Source: CAZUZD01 sp964624465
GTDB taxonomy: Bacteria > Planctomycetota > Planctomycetia > Isosphaerales > Isosphaeraceae
Assembly (NCBI GenBank): GCA_964624465.1
Contig: CAZUZD010000077.1
Coordinates: forward strand, 1-21,832
DNA length: 21,832 nucleotides
Reading direction: 5' to 3'
In this document: piece by piece, positions 6,426 through 15,168 of the stretch
Layout: the number at the start of each line of letters is the position of its first letter
Numbering within the stretch: the first letter of the stretch is position 1
Made by a program: the position numbers and the translations under genes
The notes under the pieces: generated by a model
Databases searched by the model: none
What the model saw: the letters and a program-made list of their open reading frames with translations, nothing else
Told to the model about the DNA's origin: nothing

Positions 6426-7727
6426 TTACGGCGTCATCGGATCCGTCGGCGTGGTCGGGTCTGCTGCGGGCGGGGCGGCGAGCCGGTACCCGTCGAACAT
6501 CTTGTTTCCCTTGCGGGTCCGCGTCGTCGCGACCCGCCCCTGGGCGGCGAGCCGCTTCAGGGCGGTCTCGGTGCGCGGCCGGGAGAGGGGCGTGTTCTGG
6601 GCGATGCTCGTGGCGCTGTCGCCCTCGAGGCACCCGGGCGTCGCCAGGTATTCCAGGACGACGGCCATGTCCTGCTGGATCTTCTCCTCCGCAACCTCGT
6701 GCTTCGCCCGCTGGCGGACGGCGGCGGCCTGGTCCCGGGCCTCGCGGCCGTCGGAGACCGAGACCTCCCACGTGCGGCCGGTGAAGTCGTCCCGCAGCAG
6801 GCCCTCGTTGACGTCGGCGGCGTACAGGCCGCTGGCGCCGGCCGAGCCGCCGACGTTCAGCCACAGCTCGTGGCGGCCGGTCCCCGGCTCGAACGGCGAC
6901 CGGCGCGAGACCAGGATCCACTGCCGGGTGACCTCGGCGACCCCGGCGAACGCCAGCTCATCGAGCTCCAGCGGCTCGTGCCGCCGGGTCAGCTCGCGGT
7001 TCTTGCGCGCGTGGTGCGCCAGCACCAGCGTCGCACCGTGCTCGGTGCAGGCGGCCGAGAGTTCCATCAGCCGGCCGCCGATGTCGCCCAGGTTGGCGAT
7101 GTTCGCGTCGCCCCCCAGGCAGAGGTACAGCGGGTCGATGATGACCAGGCCCGCCCCGGTCCCCTTGACCGCCCGCTCCAGGTTGGCGAGGCCGTCCTGC
7201 TGGCCGGGCCGCGGCAACTTGACGCTCCAGTGGACCACACCATGCCCGAGATCCACGCCGCGGGCCCTGCTGACCCGCAGGGCGGTCTCCTGGATCGTGG
7301 CCAGGCCGCTCTCGGCGCAGAAGAACAGAACGGGAAGCGGCTCCTGGGGCGCCTCGAAGCGGCCCAGGAAGCACGGCGGCTCGTCGCCGGTCCTGCGACC
7401 GCCGACGCTCAGGGCCAGGTCGATGAGCATGCCGGTCTTGAGCGTCTTGAACGGGCCGCCCAGGATGCAGGACTGGCCCCGCACGAGCAAGTTCTTGATC
7501 AGCCACTCGTGGCGGTAATCGCCCGTGGCCAGGTCGGCCGAGCTCATCAGCCCGAGCCGCTCCATCGCCTTCCGGAGCTCGAGCGGGTCGGCCTCGAGCT
7601 TCGGGACGGGCACGAGTCGCGCCCGCAGGTCGGGGGGCTGCGCGGCACCGGCGGGGGGCTGTCCGGCTCGCGGCCGCGCCGGTGCCTGCGCCGGGCCGGG
7701 GATTGTCTTGGTGTTCGCGGTTGCCAT
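6426..7727 (-). CDS. AAA_25 / RepA-type replicative helicase-like ATPase
   Basis: 433 aa. Walker A is GGPFKTLKTGM (residues 90-100), with Leu in place of the glycine before the lysine, a variant seen in RepA-like AAA_25 ATPases. Walker B is LVIIDPLYL (194-202). The LVLAHHARK segment (234-242) matches the following beta-strand and arginine region of the RecA-like fold. The C-terminal part (about 345-420) looks like a winged helix (TSIAQNTPLSRPRTETALKRLAAQGRV). Such proteins unwind DNA during initiation of plasmid or phage replication. The ATG at 7725-7727 has GAAGG about 8 nt upstream. The 5' end overlaps the primase frame by 181 nt, which is odd; a later start is possible because residues 1-45 are low complexity. 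The gene lies between primase and ParB, consistent with one replication module. Confidence 0.82.
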   Translation of the reverse strand: MATANTKTIPGPAQAPARPRAGQPPAGAAQPPDLRARLVPVPKLEADPLELRKAMERLGLMSSADLATGDYRHEWLIKNLLVRGQSCILGGPFKTLKTGMLIDLALSVGGRRTGDEPPCFLGRFEAPQEPLPVLFFCAESGLATIQETALRVSRARGVDLGHGVVHWSVKLPRPGQQDGLANLERAVKGTGAGLVIIDPLYLCLGGDANIANLGDIGGRLMELSAACTEHGATLVLAHHARKNRELTRRHEPLELDELAFAGVAEVTRQWILVSRRSPFEPGTGRHELWLNVGGSAGASGLYAADVNEGLLRDDFTGRTWEVSVSDGREARDQAAAVRQRAKHEVAEEKIQQDMAVVLEYLATPGCLEGDSATSIAQNTPLSRPRTETALKRLAAQGRVATTRTRKGNKMFDGYRLAAPPAADPTTPTDPMTP

Positions 7728-8905
7728 GATCGGTGGCCTTCCCGCGCCTCGGCTGCGAGGAAGGCGCGGATGTCCTTGTGGTTGTCAGGTGGCAGCATGA
7801 CCTTGATGTCGGAACGACCCAGCCGCTCGGCCAGGCCGCTGCAGATCTGCTCGGCACCCTCGCGACCCGGCCAGCGGGCCTTGCGATCGTCGTCGGCGGG
7901 GTGCTTGTCGTTCTCGCCCAGGATCACGATGGGCCGATCCTCGGTGGCGAGCAGCTCGGCCAGCTCGTCGAGGCCGCCGGTCGCCGAGGGCCGACCGACG
8001 GCGCAGTAACCGGCCGCGACCAGCGCGGCGGTGTCGGAGAACCCCTCGGGCACGTAGATCGGGCCGGGCAGCTCGCGCCAGCCCTCGGCGAGGATCAGGC
8101 CCCGCCGGCCACCCGGGAGGTGCCGCTTCTCGCCGTTGCGATAGCGGCGCGAGATCCCCACGATCCGGCCGCGGCCGTCGTGCTCGGGGATCGTCCAGCA
8201 GGAGCCGACGGCGGTCCCATACGGGACAGGGCGCTCGTCGTACGGCCGCCAGCCCACGCCGAACCGCTGCAGGGCCGAGACCGGCAGCCCGAGGAGCTTG
8301 GCGAGCTCCTGCAGGAGCTCCGGGGTCAGGGCCTCGGCGTAGCTGCGGGCATCCTGCGCCAGTTGCTCCAGGGTCTCGGCGTCCAGCTCGGGTCGCGTCG
8401 GGCCGACGGCCGGTGCGGCCGGTGTCAGGAGCTGGCGCCGGGCGATGCGTCGGGCACCGCCCCGGGGGTACAGGTCGCGGAATTCGAGGCCGAGGGCCTC
8501 GAGGAGGGCGGCGTTGGTGCAGCCGCCGGCGCCGGGTGGGCCGCCGTATGCGTGGCAGTAGATCAGGACCGCACCCACGGGCATCCGGCCACCCGAGGCC
8601 AGAGAACGCCGCTCGTCCACCTCGATCGCCTCGAAGTTCTCCCGGTCGCCCAGGTGATTCGGGCAGGTGGAGCGGAACCCACCGGGGATCGGGGTGGTGC
8701 CGATCCCCTGGTCTTCGAGCCGCTGCCGGAGCAGCTGCATCGGGGTCATCGGCCCGTCGTGGGACGGGCTCAGGCCGGAGTGAGCCGGTGCTGGGCCGGA
8801 GGCTGCCGCCGCGCTCGCCGGCGCGGTCTGGCACTCCGGGGCCGGATTCGCAGCGGAACCGGCATGGCCCGGCCGGGGGCCGGGTGTCTGGTGAGAGAAC
8901 GGCAT
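7547..8905 (-). CDS. Toprim-domain primase-like protein with CHC2-type zinc motif
   Basis: The start is the ATG at 8903-8905 (MPFSHQTPG), with GGAG 11 nt upstream; a GTG at 8912-8914 is too close to that GGAG. The product is 452 aa. After a Pro/Ala-rich leader, cysteines and histidines in STCPNHLGD (C81, H84), YCHAYGG (C117) and GGCTNAALL (C129) form a probable zinc site as in DnaG-like primases. The Toprim core is PIYVPEGFSDTAALVAAG (catalytic E287) followed by IVILGENDKHPADDD; the usual DxD is altered to GENDK. Toprim primases make RNA primers. The last 60 or so residues (Arg/Ser/Pro-rich) overlap the helicase gene in another frame and look non-functional, suggesting that the original stop was lost. 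First gene of the replication-like module. Confidence 0.78.
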   Translation of the reverse strand: MPFSHQTPGPRPGHAGSAANPAPECQTAPASAAAASGPAPAHSGLSPSHDGPMTPMQLLRQRLEDQGIGTTPIPGGFRSTCPNHLGDRENFEAIEVDERRSLASGGRMPVGAVLIYCHAYGGPPGAGGCTNAALLEALGLEFRDLYPRGGARRIARRQLLTPAAPAVGPTRPELDAETLEQLAQDARSYAEALTPELLQELAKLLGLPVSALQRFGVGWRPYDERPVPYGTAVGSCWTIPEHDGRGRIVGISRRYRNGEKRHLPGGRRGLILAEGWRELPGPIYVPEGFSDTAALVAAGYCAVGRPSATGGLDELAELLATEDRPIVILGENDKHPADDDRKARWPGREGAEQICSGLAERLGRSDIKVMLPPDNHKDIRAFLAAEAREGHRSWQPRTPRQSPARRRHRRGREPDSPPPVPRSPPTCGRDSCPSRSSRPTRSSSGRRWSGSG

Positions 8906-10886
8906 CGCGCGCACATCTCCGGGGACACGAAAACTGCACGGTGCCGGTCGTCAGGCACCACTGAATTCGACCCCCCGGCTCGGTTTCGAGGCTGCGGTGA
9001 CCCCCGCGAAGTGGCAGCAAATCGGGTCAGCGGCTCGATCGAGTGGTTCCGAGGTCGTGTCTCGCCGGGCAGGACATCCCAGCGAAGCGTCAGTCAGCGA
9101 CTCCGGCGGTCAGGAGTTGCTGGGCAGTCGTCGTGGATCGGCTTCGGGCGGCAGGCGACCGCCTGCTCGAGGGCCCTCGGTGATCCAGAGACTGATGTCG
9201 ACCGCATCGACTTCTGGAGGAAGACAGGTCATGTCCCGGGAGGGGCACCCTGTCCGAAGCCGACTTGGCCGATCGGGCCCGCCCGCCAGGACGCGACCCG
9301 TACACCCCGGCCGGCAGCCGGGTCCTGACGCCCGATGTCAGGAGGAAGCCGAGGTTCGAACGTTGAGTAACGTCGGCGACGCAGGGTATGACGCTCGGGC
9401 GGCCAGATTGTTCGCGCCTTTTTTCTGGAATCCGGATCAGTGGCCTATCTGAGCGATTTCACGCATGCATGACCAGAATCGATCCGGCAGCTCGGGTCGC
9501 GGTTCGAGCGCTCCGTCGCTTTGAGGCGCTCCTGGCCCGGCAACGCTCGCTCTCGACCGCCGGCCGCGGTCCTCGCGACAGCGACTGGGAACTCGCGACC
9601 CGCGTCCCCGGTACCCGGGTCACTTCAGCGACATGGTTGGCTGCGCGGGCCCGCGGGAGCAGATTTTCCGCCCGGGATCCATCGGAGCACGCGGTCGACC
9701 GGATGGACCGGACGGCGATCGGCGGCCAGTCTCGCGGCACGGGGGTCGGTCGACAGCCGATGACCTCAGGGACTCCCGGATGCCGCTGCGCCGGTCTCGT
9801 GCCCGGGCCGGAGGGTCACGACCCTCATGCTGCCGGGACTTCCCGGGTCCTGCGAGTGCGGGACTCTCGGTGCCCCTGGGCCCTCGCGGCGCCAGGGGGC
9901 CCGGCAAGGCGGCAAGCGAAAGTGCCGGAGCCCAGACCGACCGACCAGACCACGGAGAGCCACCGGCTCCCGAGCCCGTGTCCGAGCCCGACGACCCGCA
10001 CCGGGCCGGAGCGGCCCCGTTCTCGTCTGGGGTCGCCACGGACCCCGGGAGCTCGCGGCCCCGGATCCGGGAAGACCGATCCGACGCTGAAGCGGCGTGT
10101 GATCGTGATCAGGCGAAGGCCGCCCCCGTCCCGGTCGGAGGCACTGCAGGTCAGGTCACTGGCCGGGAGCCGCTCCTGCGGCCGGAGTGGGCCTGGTTCG
10201 GCGCCGCGTCGTGAACCATGCCGACTCGATGGCCGGCTCCGGCGGCACCCGAGGACCACTCGAGCTGGCCGAGGACATGGCAGGAAGCTCACAGGGCCGC
10301 ACGATGCCTCGGCCTCCGGGCCGGTATCGATCGGCCAGCCCGAGCACGCAACCGGCCGTCGCCCCGCCGAGGCCAGCTCGCGAGACGTTGACGGGCGAAA
10401 TCCCGGGACGACGCGTTCGCCAATGCACATCAACGCATTGTGATGACATGCGGTGAATTTGGAAAGTCCGTTCCAAATTCGGCTCGCCGATCGCTCCGGC
10501 TTCAGGGCAACAGACCTCTCCTGCGGCAGTCGCATGTCGGCGTGCGATGCCGGGTCGGCACGCCCCCACCCCCGTCCGGTTCGGGCTGGCGGGCGTGGTC
10601 GTCGCGTCCGAGGCGGGACCACGGGAAGCTGCATCGGGGAACGGCTGCGTGACCTTATCCCATTGCGGCGAGCGGCGTGGGCTCGGAGTGAAGCCCGGAA
10701 CGGTTGCAGCCGCGATCGAGCTTCCACGGGGACCATCAGGCTGGCCGACTGGCGCGGCCTCCGGCGACGGCCGAACTCCCGGGCATGGTCCCGCCGCAGG
10801 CCGTGGCTTCCCCAGGCCGCCGGCCGGGGCTATGGTGGGTCGGCGGCCCTTCGCTCGCCGACGAACCCATCGGCCGTCCCGGTGCC
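8906..10886. other. Long region without a convincing gene
   Basis: About 2 kb. Open frames exist on both strands but are Arg/Pro/Ser/Gly-rich, change frame often and match no family I know. Structures seen: GGTGCC/GGCACC (8940-8945 and 8954-8959) just upstream of the primase start, the palindrome at 10456-10479, an adjacent CAATGC/GCATTG pair just before it (about 10424-10441), and GTCGGCG/CGCCGAC (10839-10845 and 10856-10862) before the response regulator. It may be decayed mobile DNA plus the promoters of the two divergent operons. Confidence 0.5.
10456..10479. repeat. 24-bp inverted repeat, copy 2 of the AATTTGGAA element
   Basis: AATTTGGAA-AGTCCG-TTCCAAATT; the arms are perfect and extend one base further each way (G at 10455, C at 10480). 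It differs from copy 1 at 4047-4070 only in two central bases. It lies about 400 nt upstream of the response-regulator gene in a gene-free region. Confidence 0.85.
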
Positions 10887-11558
10887 ATGACCAGGATCCT
10901 GATCGTCGAGGATGAGGCGAAGCTCCGGCGGGCCCTGGCCGCCGGCCTGGCCGCGGCCGGTTACGAGGTGGCGACCGCCGCCGACGGCCTGGAGGGCCTC
11001 GAGCTGGCGCGGGACGGCGCCTTCGAGCTCCTGATCCTCGACCGGATGCTGCCGGGGCTCGAGGGCCTCGAGCTGCTGGCCCGGCTCAGGGCGTCCGGGC
11101 GCGGGGCCCCCGTGCTCATGCTCTCGGCGCGGGGCGAGACCGACGATCGGGTCGCGGGCCTGGACGCCGGCGCCGACGATTACCTGGCCAAGCCGTTCGC
11201 CTGGAGCGAGCTGGAGGCCAGGGTCCGCGCCTGCCTGCGGCGCGCCGCCACCGCGGAGTCGGCGCCCCTCCGTCTGGGCGAGCTCGAGCTCGACCGCCGG
11301 GCGCAGCGGCTGCGGTGCGGGCCGACTCAGGTCGAGCTGACCCCGCGCGAGTCTCAGCTGCTGGAGTACTTCCTGGGCCGGGCCGGCCGCGTGGTGGCCC
11401 GCGAGGAGCTGGCCCGGGACGTCTGGGACGACCCGAACGCGGGGCTGACCAACGTGATCGACGTCTACGTCAACTACCTGCGCCGGAAGCTCGAGCGGGC
11501 CGGGGCCCCGGGCCAGATCCGCACCGTGCGCGGGGTCGGCTACGAGTTCCGGGGCTGA
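10887..11558 (+). CDS. OmpR/PhoB-family DNA-binding response regulator
   Basis: 223 aa from the ATG at 10887 (MTRILIVEDEAKLRR). Longer frames exist upstream, but the receiver domain starts exactly here; there is no clear Shine-Dalgarno. Receiver domain residues 1-120: acidic E8/D9, phosphoacceptor D52 in LLILDRMLPG, S80 in LMLSARGE and K102 in YLAKPF. The C-terminal winged helix (about 128-222) shows VELTPRESQLLEYFL, the recognition region NVIDVYVNYLRRKLE and the wing RTVRGVGYEF. Overall closest to the CusR/QseB-like subgroup. Phosphorylation by the kinase encoded 3 nt downstream would switch its DNA binding. A hairpin at 10839-10862 lies in the leader. Target genes and stimulus cannot be read from the sequence. 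Confidence 0.93.
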   Translation: MTRILIVEDEAKLRRALAAGLAAAGYEVATAADGLEGLELARDGAFELLILDRMLPGLEGLELLARLRASGRGAPVLMLSARGETDDRVAGLDAGADDYLAKPFAWSELEARVRACLRRAATAESAPLRLGELELDRRAQRLRCGPTQVELTPRESQLLEYFLGRAGRVVAREELARDVWDDPNAGLTNVIDVYVNYLRRKLERAGAPGQIRTVRGVGYEFRG

Positions 11559-11561
11559 GCG

Positions 11562-12974
11562 ATGATGATCCGAACCAGCATCCGCGCCCGGCTGACGCTC
11601 TGGTACGGCGGCGTGCTGATGCTGACCCTGCTGGGCCTGGGCGTCGCCGTCTGCCTGCTGATGGCCCGCGCCTCGCTGGCCCGGGTCGACGCCAGCCTCG
11701 ACTTCGAGTTCCGCGAGGCAGCCGAGGCCCTGGCCGGCGGACGGCCCGCCGCCGAGCTGGCCAGCGGCCCGGCAGCCTTCCACGAGGCATACCTGCTCCG
11801 CGTCGAGGCCGGCCCGGACCAGGTCCTGGCCGAGAGCCCCCGGCTCGCGGGCCATTCGCTGCCGCGCGCCCCGGATGGGCCGACGGGGACGGGGGCCGTG
11901 CAGCACGCCAGCCTGGAGCTTGGGCCGCTCGGGGCCTGCCGCCTGGTCTCCGGGCGGGTTGGGACGCCGACGGGGCCTTGCGTCCTGAGGATCGCCACCT
12001 CAATGTCCCCCTGGCAGGCCGAGCAGGCCGAACTGCGGCGGGTGCTCTGGGCCATCCTGCCGCTGGGCCTGCTGGCCGCCACCGCCGGCGGCTACGGGCT
12101 CGCCAGCTCGTCGCTGGCGCCCATCGGCCGCATGACCGAGGCGGCCCGGCAGATCACGGCCGAGAGCCTCGACCGGCGCCTGGTCGTCGGCCACCCCGGT
12201 GACGAGCTGGGCCGGCTGGCGACCACGCTCAACGCCATGCTCGACCGGATCGACCGCGGGTTTGCCGCCGCCCGCCGGTTCACCGCGGACGCGGCCCACG
12301 AGCTGCGAACCCCGGTGGCCACGATTCGCACCGAGGCCGAGGTCTGCCTGCTGAAGGCCCGGACGCCCGAGGAGTACGCGGAGACCCTCCGGAGCGTCGT
12401 CGAGGAGGCGGGCCGACTGGGCCGACTGGCCGACCGCCTGCTGACGCTCTCGCGCGAGGACGCCGGCGCCACCGGCGGTCCTCGGCCGGTCCGGCTCGAT
12501 CGATTGGTGGGCACTTCGGTGGCCGCCGCCCGCGACGCCGCCCAGGCCGCCGGGATCGCGCTCGATCTCGAGGGCGATGCCCTGGACCCGATGGTCGTGA
12601 TGGGTGACGCCGAGGCGCTGCGCCAGGTCTTCGACAACCTGCTCGACAACGCCGTGCAGTACACGACACCCGGCGGCGGGGTCCGGGTCCGGGGTGGGAT
12701 CGACGGCCCGTGGGCCGTCGTGGAGATCCTCGACACGGGCGTCGGGATCGCGCCCGAGGTCCTGCCCCGGATCTTCGACCGGTTCTTCCGCGCCGATCCG
12801 TCGCGGTGCCGTCGCACCGGCGGGGCCGGTCTGGGGCTGAGCATCGTCCGCGCCGTCGTCGAACGCCACGACGGCCAGGTCGAGGTCGAGAGCCGGCCGG
12901 GCGTGGGCACCCGGTTCCGGGTCCGCCTGCCCGCCGCCCCGGGCCGGCTGGCGCCTGCAGCCGGCCACGATTGA
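11562..12974 (+). CDS. HAMP-containing sensor histidine kinase
   Basis: 470 aa, starting 3 nt after the response-regulator stop. TM1 is about residues 11-34, followed by a periplasmic region of about 125 residues, TM2 about 161-181, then HAMP (about 182-233, SLAPIGRMTEAARQI). HisKA has the phosphoacceptor H246 in DAAHELRTP. The ATPase domain shows the N box (DNLLDNAVQYT, about 358-368), the G1 box DTGVGI (391-396), an F box around IFDRFFRAD and the G2 box GAGLGLS (421-427). All catalytic motifs are intact. The architecture matches CusS/QseC-like kinases. It senses something in the periplasm and phosphorylates its partner on D52. No metal or transport genes lie beside it, so the signal is unknown. 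A weak hairpin (12973-12990) follows. Confidence 0.93.
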   Translation: MMIRTSIRARLTLWYGGVLMLTLLGLGVAVCLLMARASLARVDASLDFEFREAAEALAGGRPAAELASGPAAFHEAYLLRVEAGPDQVLAESPRLAGHSLPRAPDGPTGTGAVQHASLELGPLGACRLVSGRVGTPTGPCVLRIATSMSPWQAEQAELRRVLWAILPLGLLAATAGGYGLASSSLAPIGRMTEAARQITAESLDRRLVVGHPGDELGRLATTLNAMLDRIDRGFAAARRFTADAAHELRTPVATIRTEAEVCLLKARTPEEYAETLRSVVEEAGRLGRLADRLLTLSREDAGATGGPRPVRLDRLVGTSVAAARDAAQAAGIALDLEGDALDPMVVMGDAEALRQVFDNLLDNAVQYTTPGGGVRVRGGIDGPWAVVEILDTGVGIAPEVLPRIFDRFFRADPSRCRRTGGAGLGLSIVRAVVERHDGQVEVESRPGVGTRFRVRLPAAPGRLAPAAGHD

Positions 12975-12990
12975 TGAGAGAGAACTCATC
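12973..12990 (+). terminator. Small hairpin at the kinase stop
   Basis: GATGAG-AGAGAA-CTCATC, a 6-bp stem with no T-run, overlapping the end of the kinase gene. Weak; may have no function. Confidence 0.25.
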
Positions 12991-13090
12991 GAGTTGCCGG
13001 CGACGGCTGGGCCCTGGCCCGGGTAGCCTCCCACCGAGTGGCCCTTGCTGTTGCCTCGGGCCGCCTCGCCCCCCGCTGGAGCCCCCGAAC

Positions 13091-14101
13091 ATGCCACCAG
13101 CCCAGTCCCGGACCGGTCACCGCCCCGGCTTCACCCTGATCGAGCTGCTGGTCGTGATCGCGATCATCGGCACCCTGATCGGCCTGCTGCTGCCCGCCGT
13201 GCAGAGTGCCCGCGAGGCCGCTCGCCGGGCCCAGTGCTCGAACAACCTGAAGCAGATCGGGCTGGCGCTGCACAGTTACCACGGCGTGAACAACACCTTC
13301 CCGCCGGTCGTCGTGCTGCCCAGGGGCCGCACCTCGCAGCCCTGGTCGGGCCTGACCCGGCTCCTGCCCCACCTGGAGCAGTCGGCCCTGTTCAACGCGA
13401 TCAACTGGGACCGGGACTTCGAGTTCACCTCCAGCCCGACCGTCGCCTCCACGCGGGTGGCGAGCTACATGTGCCCCAGCGAGGTCAACGACCGGATCCG
13501 CCCCACGCCGACGCTGAACTACTACCCCAGCAACTACGGCTTCAACGAGGGCACCTGGTTCATCTACGACCCGGTCAGCGGCCAGGGCGGCGACGGCGCC
13601 TTCGTGCCCAACCAGGCGTTCTCCTCCGCGTCGATCTCCGACGGCCTCTCGAACACCCTGGGCCTGGCGGAGAACAAGGCCTACCAGGCGAACTACTGGG
13701 ACTCGCGACTGCCGGCCGAGCCGGGCGTGCTGCCGCCGGTCGGGCCCGGGGGGATCGGCTCGTACCTCGGCGGCACCTTCGACCGCAACGGGCACACCGA
13801 GTGGGTCGAGGGGGACGTGCACGAGGTGGGCATCACCACCACCTTCGCGCCCAACACCCGGGTGACGGCGCTGGTCGGCGGGGTCCAGGAGGACATCGAC
13901 CTGACCTCGATGCGCGACGGCGAGTCGATCACCCTGCCGACCTATGCCGCCATCACCTCGCGGAGCTTCCACCCGGGCGGGGTCTCGGCGCTGATGCTCG
14001 ACGGCTCGGTCCGATTCGTCCGGAACACGGTCGATCAGCGCGTCTGGCGCGCCCTCGGCACCCGGGCCGGCAATGAGGTCATCAGCGCCGATGCGTACTG
14101 A
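13091..14101 (+). CDS. DUF1559 pseudopilin-like protein
   Basis: 336 aa from the ATG at 13091, with GGAG 9 nt upstream. The N-terminus has a type IV prepilin cleavage/methylation motif (G/FTLIELLVVIAIIG, residues about 14-27) running into a hydrophobic helix and LLPAVQSAREAARRAQCSNN, LKQIGLALHSYH. The DUF1559 domain then occupies the rest (YMCPSE, SISDGLSNTLGLAENK) and ends with the hallmark SFHPGGVSALMLDGSVRFV. Planctomycetes carry dozens of these genes; the proteins are thought to be processed by prepilin peptidase and form envelope structures, but their function is not established. A small lipoprotein gene overlaps its 3' end by 11 nt, a common pairing. Length and all hallmarks are typical. 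Confidence 0.95.
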   Translation: MPPAQSRTGHRPGFTLIELLVVIAIIGTLIGLLLPAVQSAREAARRAQCSNNLKQIGLALHSYHGVNNTFPPVVVLPRGRTSQPWSGLTRLLPHLEQSALFNAINWDRDFEFTSSPTVASTRVASYMCPSEVNDRIRPTPTLNYYPSNYGFNEGTWFIYDPVSGQGGDGAFVPNQAFSSASISDGLSNTLGLAENKAYQANYWDSRLPAEPGVLPPVGPGGIGSYLGGTFDRNGHTEWVEGDVHEVGITTTFAPNTRVTALVGGVQEDIDLTSMRDGESITLPTYAAITSRSFHPGGVSALMLDGSVRFVRNTVDQRVWRALGTRAGNEVISADAY

Positions 14102-14537
14102 GCTCGAACCCCGGCCCGTTCGGGTGGTCCTCCTGCGCCCGGGCGTGGCCACGATCCTTCTGGCCCTCTGCGCCCTGGTCGGCTGCGGTCGAGGTGCCGA
14201 CCCGGCCACCGAGGCGGGTGGGCGCGAGGCGGCCACCCAGTTCCTCGACCGGCTCCGCGCCGGTCAGATCGAGCCGGCCTGGGAGGCGACCACCGCCGAG
14301 TTCAAGTCGCTGATGGGGCTGGAGAGCCTCCGCGACTTCGTCAAGGGCCGGCCGGCGCTGAGGAGCCCGGCCGAGCACGTGTCGGCCCGCGATGCGCGCC
14401 GGGACGGCCGGATCATGGCCGAGCACGTCTTCCGCGCCACGGGCACCGTCCGCGGCAAGCCGGCGACCGCGACCGTGATCGTGCTGGTCGCCCGCGACGG
14501 CGACCGCTGGGCCGTCGAGCAGGTCCGACCCGAGTGA
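14091..14537 (+). CDS. Small lipoprotein downstream of DUF1559 protein
   Basis: 148 aa from the ATG at 14091, overlapping the DUF1559 gene by 11 nt; this start places a compact signal peptide right at the N-terminus. Signal: Arg-rich start, hydrophobic ATILLALCALVG, lipobox LVGC with the cysteine at residue 32. The mature part (AATQFLDRLRAGQIEPAWE ... ATVIVLVARDGDRWAVEQVR) has the pattern of a small SnoaL/NTF2-like or DUF4878-like fold, which is inference from hydrophobic spacing. It is translationally coupled to the pseudopilin gene, so the two probably act together at the envelope. Followed by a hairpin at 14554-14577. Confidence 0.8.
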   Translation: MRTELEPRPVRVVLLRPGVATILLALCALVGCGRGADPATEAGGREAATQFLDRLRAGQIEPAWEATTAEFKSLMGLESLRDFVKGRPALRSPAEHVSARDARRDGRIMAEHVFRATGTVRGKPATATVIVLVARDGDRWAVEQVRPE

Positions 14538-14553
14538 CCCGGGACGCGACCCG

Positions 14554-14577
14554 GCCCCGCGGTCGCCGTCGCGGGGC
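14554..14577 (+). terminator. Hairpin between convergent genes
   Basis: GCCCCGCG-GTCGCCGT-CGCGGGGC, a perfect 8-bp stem 16 nt after the lipoprotein stop. It also faces the convergent DUF1580 gene (stop at 14645), so it could serve both strands. No T-run. Confidence 0.5.
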
Positions 14578-14644
14578 TGGGCCCGGGTCCAGGGCTCGGG
14601 GTCGGCCGCCGACCGCCCCGGGCCCGGTCCCGACTCGCCGGCGC

Positions 14645-14986
14645 TCAGGCGCCCATCGCCTCGAGCTCGCGGGCCGCCCGCTCCGAGTCCTGGAGCCGCC
14701 GGGCCTCCGAGCGCAGGACCAGGGTCCGCGGCACCGACGCAGGCACCAGCGTCGAGCTTGCCGGACCCGGCGGTACCGAGAGCCGCTCGAAGAAGCGCTG
14801 CAGCGCCTCGCGGCTCGTGCAGCGGCTGCCGCCGATCTGGATGGTCTCGAGCACCACGCCCCGGCACCCGGCGGTCGCCCATCGGTACAGGGTCGAGACA
14901 TGGGTCTTGCGACCCCGGCGCCGGCGGGGCAGCTCGTCGGCGGCCTGGGAGAACGTCAGCACGGACTCGGTCAGCGTGTCGATCAC
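14645..14986 (-). CDS. DUF1580 helix-turn-helix protein, candidate excisionase
   Basis: 113 aa from a GTG at 14984-14986; GGAGGG nine nucleotides upstream decides this start. The N-terminal half is a winged-HTH of the HTH_17/excisionase kind: LTFSQAADELPRRRRGRKTH then VSTLYRWATAGCRGVV, LETIQIGGSRCTSREALQRF. A short C-terminal helix rich in Arg/Glu follows. It is the intact paralogue of the frameshifted gene at 4039-4430. It lies 182 nt downstream of an integrase gene on the same strand, the position typical of a recombination directionality factor, so I infer that it helps excision or represses element genes. The DUF1580 family itself has no established function that I know of. Confidence 0.82.
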   Translation of the reverse strand: MIDTLTESVLTFSQAADELPRRRRGRKTHVSTLYRWATAGCRGVVLETIQIGGSRCTSREALQRFFERLSVPPGPASSTLVPASVPRTLVLRSEARRLQDSERAARELEAMGA

Positions 14987-15168
14987 GGTCGGTGGCCCTC
15001 CGCGCGGACGTTCTGGTCCGACGCGGTTCGCCACTCTAGCGCAGGTCCTGCAACCGGCCGCAACTCCCGCAGCCCGGATTCCTCCAGGATTGCCAGATCC
15101 GGACTCGGGAGGTCGGACCCGGGCCGACCGCCGCCGCGGCCGATCGACCCGGATCGCCTGCGCCGGGC

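Noticed and set aside
9351..9362. GAGGTTCGAACG resembling a tRNA T-loop
   Set aside because: The flanking bases do not form a 5-bp T-stem and no acceptor or anticodon arm is found around it, so it is not a tRNA gene.
9388..10443. 351-codon plus-strand frame in the gene-free region
   Set aside because: Arg/Pro/Ser-rich throughout, no ribosome-binding site, no recognisable domain; competing frames on both strands look equally random.
12710..13090. Upstream extension of the DUF1559 gene frame
   Set aside because: It overlaps the kinase gene in another frame; the prepilin leader requires a start close to GFTLIELL, and the ATG at 13091 has a good GGAG.
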